Notes: generated by a model from the sequence alone, not told the origin. DNA of 64,000 nucleotides from Campylobacter concisus (GCF_003048675.2 NZ_CP060707.1:1967333-2031332), one strand, 5' to 3'; shown: positions 45,245 to 55,135, numbered from the stretch's first letter. Numbers and translations are program-made.

Positions 45245-46003
45245 TTAATGAGGCTTTTTAATGCCCTCATTTTGCTCTTTTTCATGAATTTTTCTTGCCG
45301 CCTCAGCTAGTTCGCCAGGCTTTAAGACCTTAATAAGCTCTATCTCAAAAACGATAGTCTCGCCTCCAGGTATCGCCTCCATGCCGCTATCGCCGTATGC
45401 AAGCTCAGGTGGGATGACAAATTTAAACTTCTCGCCCTCTTTCATAAGCATAAGTCCCTCTTCAAGTCCAGGGATCAAATTTAGCATCGAAAGATGAGCT
45501 GGAGCCTCTTTTGTCTCATCAAAGACCTTGCCACCAATAAAGCTTGCTTTATAATTTACTATGATGATGCTCTCAGGCTTTGGTGTAGCCCCTTTTGAGC
45601 TACTTTTTATGATCTCATATTGTAAATTTGATTTTGTTGTTTTTACATTTTTGTTTTTTGCATTTTTTTCCATATAGGCTTTGCCTTGGGCTAAATTCTC
45701 TTTTAGCTTGGTAGCCTCTTTTTCTTTTACTATCTTCTCTAAGCTTTCAGCCCTTTTGTTTAGTAGCTTTGCTATCTCATCATCACTTAGTTTTAGCTCA
45801 CTCTTTAGCGCATCGCTAAAGCCTTTTATGACTGCATCAGCGTCATAGCCAACACCTAGTTGTTTTTGATCTAGCAGTCCTTTTAAAACATATCCGCCAC
45901 TTGTTGCGCCTATGGCATAAGAGTCGTTTGTATCAACATTTGCTAAGAGGCTAGCCACGCTTAGGCTAAGAAGTAGCGAACATTTTAAAAACCCATTTTT
46001 CAT
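45245..46003 (-). CDS. mccB: Periplasmic FKBP-type peptidyl-prolyl isomerase, MccB
   Basis: 252 residues. A signal peptide (about 1-22) and an FKBP N-terminal dimerisation segment precede the FKBP domain (GGKVFDETKEAP, LIPGLEEGLMLMKEGEKF, IPPELAYGDSGM, IVFEIELIKV). In the W. succinogenes cluster the second gene encodes this isomerase, thought to aid MccA folding. It follows mccA after 44 bases containing a hairpin. It is not related to microcin MccB. Confidence 0.9.
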   Translation of the reverse strand: MKNGFLKCSLLLSLSVASLLANVDTNDSYAIGATSGGYVLKGLLDQKQLGVGYDADAVIKGFSDALKSELKLSDDEIAKLLNKRAESLEKIVKEKEATKLKENLAQGKAYMEKNAKNKNVKTTKSNLQYEIIKSSSKGATPKPESIIIVNYKASFIGGKVFDETKEAPAHLSMLNLIPGLEEGLMLMKEGEKFKFVIPPELAYGDSGMEAIPGGETIVFEIELIKVLKPGELAEAARKIHEKEQNEGIKKPH

Positions 46004-46022
46004 TTCAAACCCTTAAGATTAA

Positions 46023-46042
46023 AGGGGCTAAAACTAGCCCCT
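46023..46042 (-). terminator. Hairpin in the mccA-mccB gap
   Basis: AGGGGCTA and TAGCCCCT form 8-bp arms with an AAAC loop, between mccA and mccB on the minus strand. The following sequence is only moderately T-rich. It could be an attenuator or an mRNA-end stabiliser giving extra MccA over the accessory proteins. Confidence 0.55.
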
Positions 46043-46047
46043 AAATG

Positions 46048-48114
46048 CTATAAATTTTTGTTTAGAATTCTCTGAGCTTCTTTTATATACTCTTTAGATG
46101 CATCTAGTCTTTGTTTAGTAAATTTAAATCCGTGCATACCCCACGAACCATCTTTTTCGACCATATCGATGATCTCTTGAGCGTTTTGGACAAGCTCATA
46201 AACTCTTGCTTTATCGCTTGGATCTAGCTTTTTAGTCTCTAGTAGTGAGTAAATTCCCTCGATACCTATTTTGACCTCTGAGAATTCATTCTTAACTGGA
46301 GTTTGCCATCCCATAACCTCATCATAAACTTGTTTTTGGTTTTTAAAATGAAGTGTTGGTTTTAGCTCAGATAGCACTGGGCTATGGCAGCCTTTATTAT
46401 CTTTCATATCTTTATCAGCCCAAGATGTTCTAGCGCATGCCCACATCAAATCAACATAGTTGTGGCCATTTTTATCTCTCTCAAAGTGCCAATCTTTAGC
46501 ATCTCTTGGACCTTTAGCAGCGTCGCCTGGGACAAGAGATTTCTCTTTTGGATCGACCATGATCTTCCAGATGTGAGAGCGTCTTTGAGTATCAAAGCCA
46601 GCGTTGTCTTGGAACTGAACAGCGTAGAAATTCTCACAGCTCATCATAAATGGCATGTGACAAGATGCACAAGTGTTGTTTTTGTGAGTATCTGCTTTTG
46701 ATGCGATATATGCTTGAGTCTCGTGACAATCTTTACAATCTTTTTTGATCTTTGGTTTAGTGTAGAACGCACTTAGATAGCCTTGATCTGGGTTGTAGTT
46801 CATGCCAGTTACGCTCTTATCGCCTACGACGTTACCTGTGTTGTCGTGTGGATCGTGGCAAGTGACGCATCTCATGCCTTTATCGTAGTGAGCGGTAAAG
46901 TATGATTGAGAGCCTTCTGAGCCACATCCTGGTCCCATTGATTTAAATTTAGAGCTTAATGATAGGTCAAGCTTGCCGTTGTTAAGTGGGTTAGCACGCA
47001 TTAGATCTGGGCTAAAGTTAAATCTTTGGTGACAGCGTTCGCAGTTTGATGTTCTGAAATTTGTAGCTCCATCAAGGTGACCGCCAGCTCCGTGGCACTC
47101 CTCACAGCTTACGCCTTTTGAGATAGTGTGTTTTTGAAGCTCTTTGGCATTACCAAGTGCTGCGTAAAATTCTGCTTTTGACTTAAAGTCAAATTTAACT
47201 GGGTGGCAAACCTCACAATATGATGAGTTTGCTTGGAAAAACATCGACTTTTTATGTTTTGCGGCGTATGAGGCAAGACCTCTGACATATCCGCCATTAT
47301 CGCCATACTCTTCAAGAGTGCCAGGAAATTCTGGGACAAGCTCTTTTATCTTTTTAACAGTTGCGTCGTCTAAATTTAACGCCCATGTTCTTTGCCATTG
47401 GTTACCACCAGCTACGATCTGACCTGTGCCATCTCTTAGCAAACCGCCCTCAACATAGTAAGTACCACGAAGTAGCCATGCATCGACGTAGCCCATCTTA
47501 GTTCTTAAGTGACCAACGGTTGCGTAGATGACATCTGGAGTGATACCTTTTGGAAGGATAGAAGCGGTATCTTTGTCAAATACTGGCTCAGTTAGGTTGT
47601 TATTGACCTCTGGGTGCTCGCCAGGGAAGCGCATAGTAGTTGCGTGGCGAGATCTGCTCCAGACCTCATACTGAGCTGGGTGACACTCACCGCACTTTTC
47701 TGGACCTACAAATTTATTAGGAAACTGAAGTGATGAGGTGGCTGGAATTCTATACATCATAGAACTATAGCCCTTACCGCCATCTCTTTTACTAAGCTTT
47801 GACATATCAAAGCCATGTCCCTCGGCAAGCCACTCTAAGCCGCGGTCATGAACGACCATTTTGCCGACGGTTTTGCCACCATACTTTGTAAAAATAGGGT
47901 GGTTTTTAAATAGCCAGTTATACATCTCTTGCTCTTCTACGACGTAGTCTTGCAAGGAGACAACACCTCTACTTTGCAGTGTGCCTTTAGGATTTGCGAT
48001 AACATCACGTGCTTTATCGGACATCTGCATATTATGCTCTTCGCAACAGGCTTGTGAAGCAAAGATACTAACACCCATGAGTAAGCCTGCTAAGGCTTTG
48101 TGTAAGTTTCTCAC
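46048..48114 (-). CDS. mccA: Octahaem cytochrome c sulfite reductase, MccA
   Basis: 688 residues from a GTG with AAAGGAGGAG upstream. A signal peptide (about 1-23) is followed by seven CXXCH haem sites at 141, 300, 337, 358, 416, 460 and 482, and an eighth site with C560, C576 and H577, that is CX15CH. The copper-binding cysteines of the W. succinogenes enzyme (from memory C399 and C495) have apparent counterparts C397 and C493 with identical spacing. It reduces sulfite to sulfide with six electrons in the periplasm. It is first in a 13-gene operon and follows mccR-mccS. Confidence 0.96.
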   Translation of the reverse strand: MRNLHKALAGLLMGVSIFASQACCEEHNMQMSDKARDVIANPKGTLQSRGVVSLQDYVVEEQEMYNWLFKNHPIFTKYGGKTVGKMVVHDRGLEWLAEGHGFDMSKLSKRDGGKGYSSMMYRIPATSSLQFPNKFVGPEKCGECHPAQYEVWSRSRHATTMRFPGEHPEVNNNLTEPVFDKDTASILPKGITPDVIYATVGHLRTKMGYVDAWLLRGTYYVEGGLLRDGTGQIVAGGNQWQRTWALNLDDATVKKIKELVPEFPGTLEEYGDNGGYVRGLASYAAKHKKSMFFQANSSYCEVCHPVKFDFKSKAEFYAALGNAKELQKHTISKGVSCEECHGAGGHLDGATNFRTSNCERCHQRFNFSPDLMRANPLNNGKLDLSLSSKFKSMGPGCGSEGSQSYFTAHYDKGMRCVTCHDPHDNTGNVVGDKSVTGMNYNPDQGYLSAFYTKPKIKKDCKDCHETQAYIASKADTHKNNTCASCHMPFMMSCENFYAVQFQDNAGFDTQRRSHIWKIMVDPKEKSLVPGDAAKGPRDAKDWHFERDKNGHNYVDLMWACARTSWADKDMKDNKGCHSPVLSELKPTLHFKNQKQVYDEVMGWQTPVKNEFSEVKIGIEGIYSLLETKKLDPSDKARVYELVQNAQEIIDMVEKDGSWGMHGFKFTKQRLDASKEYIKEAQRILNKNL

Positions 48115-48140
48115 GTCTCCTCCTTTGAATTTTTATCCTA

Positions 48141-48155
48141 AAATCAAAATGATTT
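48141..48155. promoter_or_regulatory. Palindrome in the mccA promoter, candidate MccR operator
   Basis: AAATCA AAA TGATTT is a perfect dyad 27-41 bases upstream of the mccA GTG, just upstream of a GATAAA-like -10 (48129-48138 region, minus strand). A binding protein there would affect polymerase. Whether MccR binds it is untested. Confidence 0.4.
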
Positions 48156-48209
48156 CATACTGATAATCTTAACACCAAAAAAGGGCAGAAAAGGGGGAAA
48201 ATTAACAAA

Positions 48210-49637
48210 TTATAAATTTTCGAAACTAATTGTAAATGCAACGTGGTTTTCATCCACATTTTTAGCAAAGATTAGGGCGTTGTTTTTGCGAGCGATAAGA
48301 CGGCTCATATATAGCCCAAGCCCGCTACCGCTCTCTTTTGTGCTAAAGTGTGGCTCAAAGATGACCTTTAAAAATGAATTTTTTATCGCCCCTGCGTTAT
48401 TTTGCACGCATAAATTCTTGCGATCATCTTTTAAAAAGGCGCTTATCTTTATCACTCTTGGCTTTGTGTAGCTCTGCTTAAATGCGTCTTTTGCGTTGTT
48501 TATGATGTTTATTAAAATTTGGATTATCTCATTGAAATTTGCAAATATCTCAAAATTTTCTCTCACGTCAAGCTGCACTTCGATCTGATACTTTTTAAGC
48601 GTTGCGTTTAAAATTTTTATCGTTTGATTTATCACTTCAAGCACTTTAAACTCTTTTCTCAAGGTATTTGGACTAAAGAAATTTTTAAAGTCATCAACGG
48701 TTTCTGACATGAAATTTATCTGCTTGCTGGTCTCTTCTATAAACTCATAAATTTTCGCCTCATCAAGCTTTTTTCTCTCTTGATAGAGTTCTAAATTTAT
48801 CAAAGCTGAGCTTATCTGAGCAAGCGGCTGCTTCCACTGATGCGAGATATTGCCTATCATCTCGCCCATCGAGGCTAGGCGGCTTTGATGTATCATCAGC
48901 TGCTCAGTCTGCTTTTTGCTCTCTTCGCCACGCTTATGCATCTTATAAACAAGTAGCAAAAATAGCCCAAAGATAAGCGTTATGGCGCTCATTATGACGA
49001 TGACCTCTTGCAAGTGGTAGGTAAAAATGGCGCGGATTGGTATCTTAAACGAGATCATCGCGACCGTTTCGTTCACGTCTGGGATCTCTATGCCCTCCAT
49101 GCCGTATTTTTCTAGCATTTGTTGTGGGGCATTTGCACTGCTATGACAGGCTAGACAGCTTGGACTTTGGTTTTTTATAGGCAGACCCACAAAGAGCTGT
49201 GATCCATTTTCATCTTTTATTATCTTTACAAATTCTTGAAATTTATTCTCTTTAAAGCCGTGCAAGACGCCAGCTTCAAATTCATTTGGCTCGTGGGCTT
49301 TATTTAGCGGAGCGATAGCAACTAGCTTGTAGTCAAATTCAAGGTTGTATTTTTTCTTTTGGATGTTGTAAATTTCACGGCTTATATATGATGACGATAG
49401 AAGTCTCTCGTCAAAAAAGTCCTCTTTTAAGATGCCCTGCTCTTTTAACTGCTCGATTAGCGGGCGCTGAACTCCAGCGATATACTCTCTTACTGAATTT
49501 ATGCCCTCCAAAACATAATACGCCTCTTTTTTGGCGTCTTTCATCGCAAGATCGTTGTAAAAATTTAAAACAAGTGCTGAGACTAGCAGATAGACAAAGA
49601 TAAAAGCACCGACAATTAGCTGAAATTTATATCTCAC
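48210..49637 (-). CDS. mccS: Sensor histidine kinase MccS with a CXXCH motif
   Basis: 475 residues from a GTG that overlaps mccR by 11 bases. Membrane segments at about 8-28 and 208-231 flank a domain of 180 residues that ends with PSCLACHSSANAP (C161, C164, H165). This matches DUF3365/Tll0287-like sensor domains that bind c-type haem. The kinase part has NISHQWKQPLAQ, LINIINNAKDAF and SGSGLGLYMSR. Upstream of mccA in the same orientation, it is the MccS homologue thought to induce sulfite respiration. Haem-based sensing is inference. Confidence 0.88.
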   Translation of the reverse strand: MRYKFQLIVGAFIFVYLLVSALVLNFYNDLAMKDAKKEAYYVLEGINSVREYIAGVQRPLIEQLKEQGILKEDFFDERLLSSSYISREIYNIQKKKYNLEFDYKLVAIAPLNKAHEPNEFEAGVLHGFKENKFQEFVKIIKDENGSQLFVGLPIKNQSPSCLACHSSANAPQQMLEKYGMEGIEIPDVNETVAMISFKIPIRAIFTYHLQEVIVIMSAITLIFGLFLLLVYKMHKRGEESKKQTEQLMIHQSRLASMGEMIGNISHQWKQPLAQISSALINLELYQERKKLDEAKIYEFIEETSKQINFMSETVDDFKNFFSPNTLRKEFKVLEVINQTIKILNATLKKYQIEVQLDVRENFEIFANFNEIIQILINIINNAKDAFKQSYTKPRVIKISAFLKDDRKNLCVQNNAGAIKNSFLKVIFEPHFSTKESGSGLGLYMSRLIARKNNALIFAKNVDENHVAFTISFENL

Positions 49638-50316
49638 AAAGATAGCCCACGCCGTATAAATTTTTGATCACATCTTTGCCTAGCTTTCTTCTAAGCTCCT
49701 TTACGATCGTCTTTATTGCCTCTTTTGTGGGCTGCTCGTAGTCCCAGATGTAGTCAAAAATTTGCTCATAAGTGATAGTTTGGTTTTTGTTGTTTAAAAA
49801 GTACTCCAAAAGCTTGCTCTCGCTCTTGCTTAGATGAGAAATTTCGCCATTTACATAAAGCGCTTTTTTACCAAAATCATACTCAAGCTCGTCATTTAGC
49901 CTGATAGTTGGTGTGCGTCCAACTAGCTCAAAAGCCACATCTTCAAGCGCTTTAACAAAAGATTTTTTATCGTATGGTTTTGCAAGATATCTTGTGATCT
50001 TTAGCTCAACCGCGCGCCACAGATACTCTTGCTCGACGTGGCTTGATAAGATCACGATAGGAATTTTTTGATTGATAGCTCTTACTTTTTTAGCGATCTC
50101 AAGACCATCGATATTTGGCACGCTGATATCAAGCACTAACACGTCATACGCCCCGCTCATAGCAAGCTCAAGCGCATCAAAGCCATCTGTGACGCCTTTT
50201 ACTTCTGCGAAAAATAGCTCCAGCGAGGCGCAAATGTTTTTTAATATCGCCTCTTCATCCTCTAAGCAAAGGACCTTTTTGTTTGATAAAACGTCTAAAA
50301 TATCATACTCTTGCAT
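49627..50316 (-). CDS. mccR: OmpR-family response regulator MccR
   Basis: 229 residues. Receiver domain with E19-D20-E21, phospho-acceptor D63 in LVLDISVP, SSH and K-P (LAKPYDK); C-terminal winged helix (EAIKTIVKELRRKLG, NLYGVGYL). It is first of the mccR-mccS pair and should control the mcc operon as in W. succinogenes. Its weak upstream ribosome site suggests low expression. Confidence 0.9.
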   Translation of the reverse strand: MQEYDILDVLSNKKVLCLEDEEAILKNICASLELFFAEVKGVTDGFDALELAMSGAYDVLVLDISVPNIDGLEIAKKVRAINQKIPIVILSSHVEQEYLWRAVELKITRYLAKPYDKKSFVKALEDVAFELVGRTPTIRLNDELEYDFGKKALYVNGEISHLSKSESKLLEYFLNNKNQTITYEQIFDYIWDYEQPTKEAIKTIVKELRRKLGKDVIKNLYGVGYLCEI

Positions 50317-50455
50317 GCGTCATCTCATCTCTTAAGCCAAAATGCCGACTTAAATAACACAAAATAAAAATTATTTCATAAATTTACATCATGATCGTAA
50401 GCTTAAAGTAAAAAATCGGCTTGCTACTTAAGCAAAGAAGTTAAAAGATAAAGTT

Positions 50456-50483
50456 AAATTTAGCCAAAGATTTGGCTAAATTT
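50456..50483 (-). terminator. Perfect 13-bp-arm hairpin after chemoreceptor gene
   Basis: AAATTTAGCCAAA and TTTGGCTAAATTT are perfect complements separated by two bases and lie one base beyond the chemoreceptor stop. The A/T-rich ends provide the T run, so it should terminate on the minus strand. Confidence 0.75.
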
Positions 50484-50484
50484 A

Positions 50485-52188
50485 TCAGGTTCTAAATTTT
50501 GAAAGGCTAGTGTTTAGATTATCAGTCATCTTTGAAAGATGAGCAGCTGCAAGTGAGATTTCATCCATGCTTTTTGAGTTTTGTTTTGAAATTTCATCGA
50601 TATTTACGATGCCTTTTATCAGCTCTTCGACCTTATTTCCAGTCTCTATATAATCCCTCGTAGAGGTCTCATTTAAGCTAACAGTCTCGTTCATTAGCAG
50701 ATTCATATTTTCTATTTTTTCATTTATCTGGGCTGATTTTTTGCAAAGCTCACCAGCTTTTTTAGCATTATCGCCGATGGTATGGCTTGAGCTTGAGATC
50801 GCTTCAACGATTAAATTTATAGTTGCATTTATCTCGCTTAGGCTATTTTGCGTGCGTTCAGCTAGTTGTCTAACCTCATCAGCCACAACTGCGAAGCCAC
50901 GTCCATGCTCTCCTGCACGCGCTGCTTCTATGGCGGCATTTAGAGCAAGTAAATTTGTCTGATCAGCGATGTCATCGATGATATTTAAGACATCTTTTAC
51001 ATTTTTAGCTTGATCAGCTAGGCTTTTCATAGAGCTAGCAAGTGAAATTTCGCTATTTGCAGCCTCATCTACATTTTTGCTAAGCCCCAAAACATCGCTT
51101 GAGACCTCATTTATATATAGACAGGTTCTTTCAAGATTTTCTTTGCTCTTCTTAGCCTCTTCAAATGAGCTCTTTATCTCTTCTGACATATTTTTTGCCA
51201 TATTTGTCGTATCTGTGACGATTAGCGAAGATTTGTTGGTTAAATTTGTAGTTTGAGCTGATGTTGAAGAGAGTTGCTCGGCGATAGAAGAGTTCTCATG
51301 CGCCAAGCCTTTAACACTCTCTATCACAGATCTTAGCTCGCTTGTTAGGTCATTTATAGAGCTTTTGATGTTTGAAATTTCATCTTTGCCACTAACTTCA
51401 AGCTTTTTAGTAAGATCGCCTCTGCCACTTTTTATCTCATCTGACATCGCGGTTAAATTTGCAACGATATTTTTTATAGGTCTGATGATCGCTCTACTTA
51501 AGATAAATAGCACGATAGCTATCAAAACAACCGTTATCAGGGCGCAAGCGATGATAAATGTTTTTGTATTTTGGCTATTTTGCTCATTTAGCACGGCCTT
51601 TGTCTTTTCTGTCTCGTCCGCTAAGTCATCGACATATACGCCACTTCCTAGCATCCATTTATATGGCTCAAAATTTGCAGCGTAGCCAAGCTTCTCCACT
51701 GGCTCCTGCCCCTCTTTTTTCACCCAGCCAAATGTGACAAATCCGCCACCTTGTTTAGCCTTTTCGATGAGCTCTTTTATAAGAAGTAGCCCTTTTGGAT
51801 CTTTTAGTCCGATTAAATTTTTACCAACAAGCGATGGCTTTTCAGGGTGCATCAAAACAACGCCGTCATAGTCATAAATGAAGATATAGCCGGTCTTGTC
51901 GCTAAAGAATTTTAGCTTTGAGACGACTCTAAAAATTTCTTGTTTTATCTCATCGTCGCTTAGCCCTTTTTCTTTGCCGCCATTATAAATTTCACGCATC
52001 ATTTGATTGATCGTCTCGACGTCATCTTTTAAATTTTCTTTTCTGGCATTTACCAGCTCGTCGTAGGACTTATGGGTGAAAAACTGAGTTAGATCGCTTG
52101 AAAATTTGCTATTTAAAAAGATGAGCAAACAGCTGACAAGCAAAACTGAGAAAACAAAAGTGAGAATTATCTTTGTAGATATTTTCAT
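50485..52188 (-). CDS. Methyl-accepting chemotaxis protein with single-Cache domain
   Basis: 567 residues from the ATG at 52188 (AAGGA upstream); three extra codons to 52197 are possible. Helices at about 5-25 and 190-212 flank a Cache_2 sensor ([48 protein letters not shown]). HAMP and signalling regions follow with the tip [20 protein letters not shown]. Such Cache_2 receptors often sense small organic acids; the ligand is unknown. It is a single gene ending in a terminator. Confidence 0.9.
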   Translation of the reverse strand: MKISTKIILTFVFSVLLVSCLLIFLNSKFSSDLTQFFTHKSYDELVNARKENLKDDVETINQMMREIYNGGKEKGLSDDEIKQEIFRVVSKLKFFSDKTGYIFIYDYDGVVLMHPEKPSLVGKNLIGLKDPKGLLLIKELIEKAKQGGGFVTFGWVKKEGQEPVEKLGYAANFEPYKWMLGSGVYVDDLADETEKTKAVLNEQNSQNTKTFIIACALITVVLIAIVLFILSRAIIRPIKNIVANLTAMSDEIKSGRGDLTKKLEVSGKDEISNIKSSINDLTSELRSVIESVKGLAHENSSIAEQLSSTSAQTTNLTNKSSLIVTDTTNMAKNMSEEIKSSFEEAKKSKENLERTCLYINEVSSDVLGLSKNVDEAANSEISLASSMKSLADQAKNVKDVLNIIDDIADQTNLLALNAAIEAARAGEHGRGFAVVADEVRQLAERTQNSLSEINATINLIVEAISSSSHTIGDNAKKAGELCKKSAQINEKIENMNLLMNETVSLNETSTRDYIETGNKVEELIKGIVNIDEISKQNSKSMDEISLAAAHLSKMTDNLNTSLSKFRT

Positions 52189-52382
52189 AGCACACATCCT
52201 TGCATTTTGGGATCTCCTAAAAATTGCGTGCCATTTTATACATTCAAATCTTAATTATAAATTAACTTTTAAAATTTAAGGAAAAAAAGAAATTTTGATG
52301 AGAAAATTTACTCAAAGCCCAAAATAACGAATAAGTTACAAATATTATTATTTTAAGCTTTAAGAGATAAATTTTATAAAAT

Positions 52383-52991
52383 TTAGTTGCCTCTGCTTCC
52401 AGGCTTAATAGCCTTGCTACCACTCTTACAAAGCGGACAGTGCTCTGGCTCGTAAATTTCAAATTCAAAATTCCCCAAAGCAAAAAATGGCTTATCACTT
52501 GGCAGTTTTGCATTTGCCTTAGCTTCATTGCCTAAATTTGCAACCTTACAAAAACCGCGGTTTGCAAGTGCCGCAAAACCAACCACCTCTCCCCCAAGGC
52601 TCTCTATGACACGAGCCGCCTCAAGTGCTGAGCCACCAGTTGTGATGATATCTTCACAAACTATAAATTTCTCGCCCTTTTTCACTTCAAAGCCGCGCCT
52701 TAGGCTCATCACCCTATCAACGCGCTCTGTAAATATAAAGCGCTTTTTCGCCGCGCGAGCTAGCTCATATCCAGCTAAAATTCCACCAAGTGCTGGCGAG
52801 CAAACGCTATCAAATTTAATGCCAAATTTCTCTATCACACTGGCTAACTCATCTGCTAGCTTTGCAGCAAGAGCAGGATCTTCAAGCACCTTTGCACTTT
52901 GCAGATAAAACTGCGAGTGGTTGCCACTACTTAGCAAAAAGTGCCCCTCTAAATACGCCCCAGCGTCCTTATAAATTTTCTCTAAATCCAT
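52383..52991 (-). CDS. pyrE: Orotate phosphoribosyltransferase
   Basis: 202 residues. The PRPP-binding motif is [28 protein letters not shown] and [15 protein letters not shown] are family signatures. It makes orotidine monophosphate in pyrimidine synthesis. The C-terminus [17 protein letters not shown] adds a CxxC tail seen in epsilonproteobacterial versions. Single gene. Confidence 0.93.
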   Translation of the reverse strand: MDLEKIYKDAGAYLEGHFLLSSGNHSQFYLQSAKVLEDPALAAKLADELASVIEKFGIKFDSVCSPALGGILAGYELARAAKKRFIFTERVDRVMSLRRGFEVKKGEKFIVCEDIITTGGSALEAARVIESLGGEVVGFAALANRGFCKVANLGNEAKANAKLPSDKPFFALGNFEFEIYEPEHCPLCKSGSKAIKPGSRGN

Positions 52992-53077
52992 CGCTTTTTC
53001 CTTTTAAAATTTGCCAAAAATCTTAACACATACCCACTTAAGCCACTCTTTTTAAAATTTAATAAGCCCTGCCCTTG

Positions 53078-53083
53078 TATAAT
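53078..53083 (+). promoter_or_regulatory. -10 element TATAAT for antiporter gene
   Basis: TGTATAAT, an extended -10, lies 28 bases before the ATG at 53111, with AAAAAGGA as ribosome site. The spacing fits a short leader. Confidence 0.6.
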
Positions 53084-53110
53084 TCTTGCACTCATACAAA
53101 AAGGACACAC

Positions 53111-54478
53111 ATGCTTCTCTTTAACCCTGTTGTTTTTAGCATTTTGGTGATGACGGTGCTATGTTTGCTGCGTTTTAACATCCTACTTTCTATCCTCATC
53201 TCAGCCCTTGTTGCTGGGGTTATGTATAAGCATGGTTTTAGCGGATTTGAAAGTGGCTTAACAAGCGGAATAGATAGCTTTTTTACAGCTCTAAAAGAGA
53301 CCACTCAAAGCCTCATAAGCGGCATGCAAGGCAACCTTGAAACCTCGCTAAGCTACATTTTATTAGGCGCTCTTGCAGCTGCCATCGCAAATACAAATTT
53401 AACAGCCATTTTGATAAATGCAATGAGTAAATTTCTTAGCTCAAACAAAGTCATTTTTACACTAACTATCGCATTTATCGCTTGTTTGTCTCAAAACTTG
53501 ATCCCAGTTCATATAGCCTTCATACCTATCTTGATCCCACCACTTCTTGCTCTTATGAACAAAATGGGCATAGATAGACGTGCGGTGGCTTGCGCTCTTA
53601 CATTTGGACTTCAAGCACCTTATGTGAGCCTTAGCGTTGGCTTTGGTCTGCTTTTTCACAATATCCTTAAAAAAGAGCTAGCAAACAACGGCATAAACAC
53701 AACCATATCAGATATCTCCTCAGTCATGTGGATAGGTGGAGCTTCGATGTTTGTAGGGCTCATTTTAGCCATACTTTTTTATAGTAAAAAAAGAATTTAT
53801 AAAACTTCTAAATTTGAAAAAGCCGAGCTTGATGAGATCGAGCGCGCAAAAAGCCTTGAGATGACTAAAAAAGAGTGGGCGGTCTTAGCTGGTGCAGTTG
53901 TCGCCTTTGTCGTGCAAATTTACACTTCGCTTTTGCCACTTGGTGCGCTACTTGGACTTTTGGTTATGGTCGTTTTTGGCGGGATAGAATATAAAAAAGT
54001 AGATAAGATCATGGATAATGGCCTTGCTATGATGGGCTTTATCGCATTTATCATGCTTGTTGCTGCGGGATATGGCACCATTTTAAGAGAGAGTGGCGGT
54101 ATAGACGAGCTTGTAAAATACGCCAGCTTGGTCTCTGGCGGCAAGATAGGTGGAGCGCTTTTGATGTTACTTATCGGACTTCTTGTGACGATGGGCATAG
54201 GCACTAGCTTTGGCACTATCCCTATCTTAGCCTCTATCTACGTGCCACTTTGCCTTAGCCTTGGCTTTGGCGTGCCAGCTATCATCTTGCTAGTTGGTAT
54301 AGCAGCGGCTCTAGGCGATGCTGGAAGCCCAGCAAGCGACAGCACACTTGGGCCAACGAGCGGCCTAAACGCTGATGGTGAGCACAACCACATATATGAT
54401 ACTTGCGTGCCTACATTTATATTTTTTAACATCCCACTAATCATCGGTGGCATCGTAGGAGCCATGATACTTGGATAA
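53111..54478 (+). CDS. Na+/H+ antiporter family membrane protein
   Basis: 455 residues from the ATG at 53111; an upstream TTG frame overlaps the promoter. About 11-12 helices with an NhaC/YuiF-like layout, and motifs LSQNLIPVHIAFIPILIPPLL and AALGDAGSPASDSTLGPTSG. The family exchanges sodium for protons or moves amino acids with Na+. The exact substrate is uncertain. Confidence 0.8.
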   Translation: MLLFNPVVFSILVMTVLCLLRFNILLSILISALVAGVMYKHGFSGFESGLTSGIDSFFTALKETTQSLISGMQGNLETSLSYILLGALAAAIANTNLTAILINAMSKFLSSNKVIFTLTIAFIACLSQNLIPVHIAFIPILIPPLLALMNKMGIDRRAVACALTFGLQAPYVSLSVGFGLLFHNILKKELANNGINTTISDISSVMWIGGASMFVGLILAILFYSKKRIYKTSKFEKAELDEIERAKSLEMTKKEWAVLAGAVVAFVVQIYTSLLPLGALLGLLVMVVFGGIEYKKVDKIMDNGLAMMGFIAFIMLVAAGYGTILRESGGIDELVKYASLVSGGKIGGALLMLLIGLLVTMGIGTSFGTIPILASIYVPLCLSLGFGVPAIILLVGIAAALGDAGSPASDSTLGPTSGLNADGEHNHIYDTCVPTFIFFNIPLIIGGIVGAMILG

Positions 54479-54516
54479 ATGTGTTAAAATCATTAAAAAA
54501 TTTAAAGGAAAATGCG

Positions 54517-54807
54517 ATGCAAACAAATATTGATTATGCAAAATACGAGACTATGACACGTAAAGCATTGTTTAATTCTCTTGAAAAAGAGGAGAAAAAA
54601 CTAAATTCATTGCAAGATACTTTAAAAAAACAATCAGAACTAATCCTTTATCTTAAAAAAAAGATAAAAAGCAAACTGGATGAGCCAAAAGATTATGAAC
54701 TTTTAAAGTCTCCAAGCATAAAAAAACTCGATATAGAATTTAAAAAACTCTCAAAAGTGGAACAGGAAGCACTAATAGCTGAAGTTAAAACTGAAATGGG
54801 TGTTTAG
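54517..54807 (+). CDS. Antitoxin of RelE-type toxin
   Basis: 96 residues from the ATG at 54517, AAAGGA upstream; the GTG at 54481 extends into the antiporter stop region and lacks a ribosome site. The protein is charged and largely helical (ALFNSLEKEEKKLNSLQD). The toxin GTG overlaps its TAG stop. Only the layout assigns it as an antitoxin. Confidence 0.65.
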   Translation: MQTNIDYAKYETMTRKALFNSLEKEEKKLNSLQDTLKKQSELILYLKKKIKSKLDEPKDYELLKSPSIKKLDIEFKKLSKVEQEALIAEVKTEMGV

Positions 54808-55079
54808 TGTATAAAATAGTCATTAAGCGCTCTGCCGACAAACAACTAGATAAAATTTCAAAAGGTGATCTAAGAGCAGCTCTAAAAATACGCACCTTTC
54901 TAAAAGAGCTTGAAAAAGTAGAAAATCCTTTTGCAACAAATAACGCAGAAAAGATGCAAGGCTATGATGACCGCTGGCGTTGGAGAGTTGGCATACATTA
55001 CCGCATAATAGGGCTTAAGCAAGATGAAATTTTAACTATTGAGATAATAGAAATTTCATCACGAGAAAAAGCATATTAA
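54807..55079 (+). CDS. RelE/ParE-type toxin
   Basis: 90 residues, GTG start overlapping the antitoxin stop. It has the RelE fold pattern: IVIKRSADKQLDKIS, KIRTFLKELEKVENPF, and the basic core RWRWRVGIHYRIIGLKQ. It probably cleaves mRNA on the ribosome or inhibits gyrase, according to branch. The catalytic Arg-rich strand is intact. Confidence 0.82.
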   Translation: MYKIVIKRSADKQLDKISKGDLRAALKIRTFLKELEKVENPFATNNAEKMQGYDDRWRWRVGIHYRIIGLKQDEILTIEIIEISSREKAY

Positions 55080-55135
55080 AAAATACGATCATACAAAAAT
55101 TTTCAAATTTTTCTCTTTTTGCCGATATAAATTTT

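Noticed and set aside
45245..46003. mccB as microcin C7-type gene
   Set aside because: The name matches, but the protein is an FKBP isomerase and all neighbours are sulfite-respiration genes.
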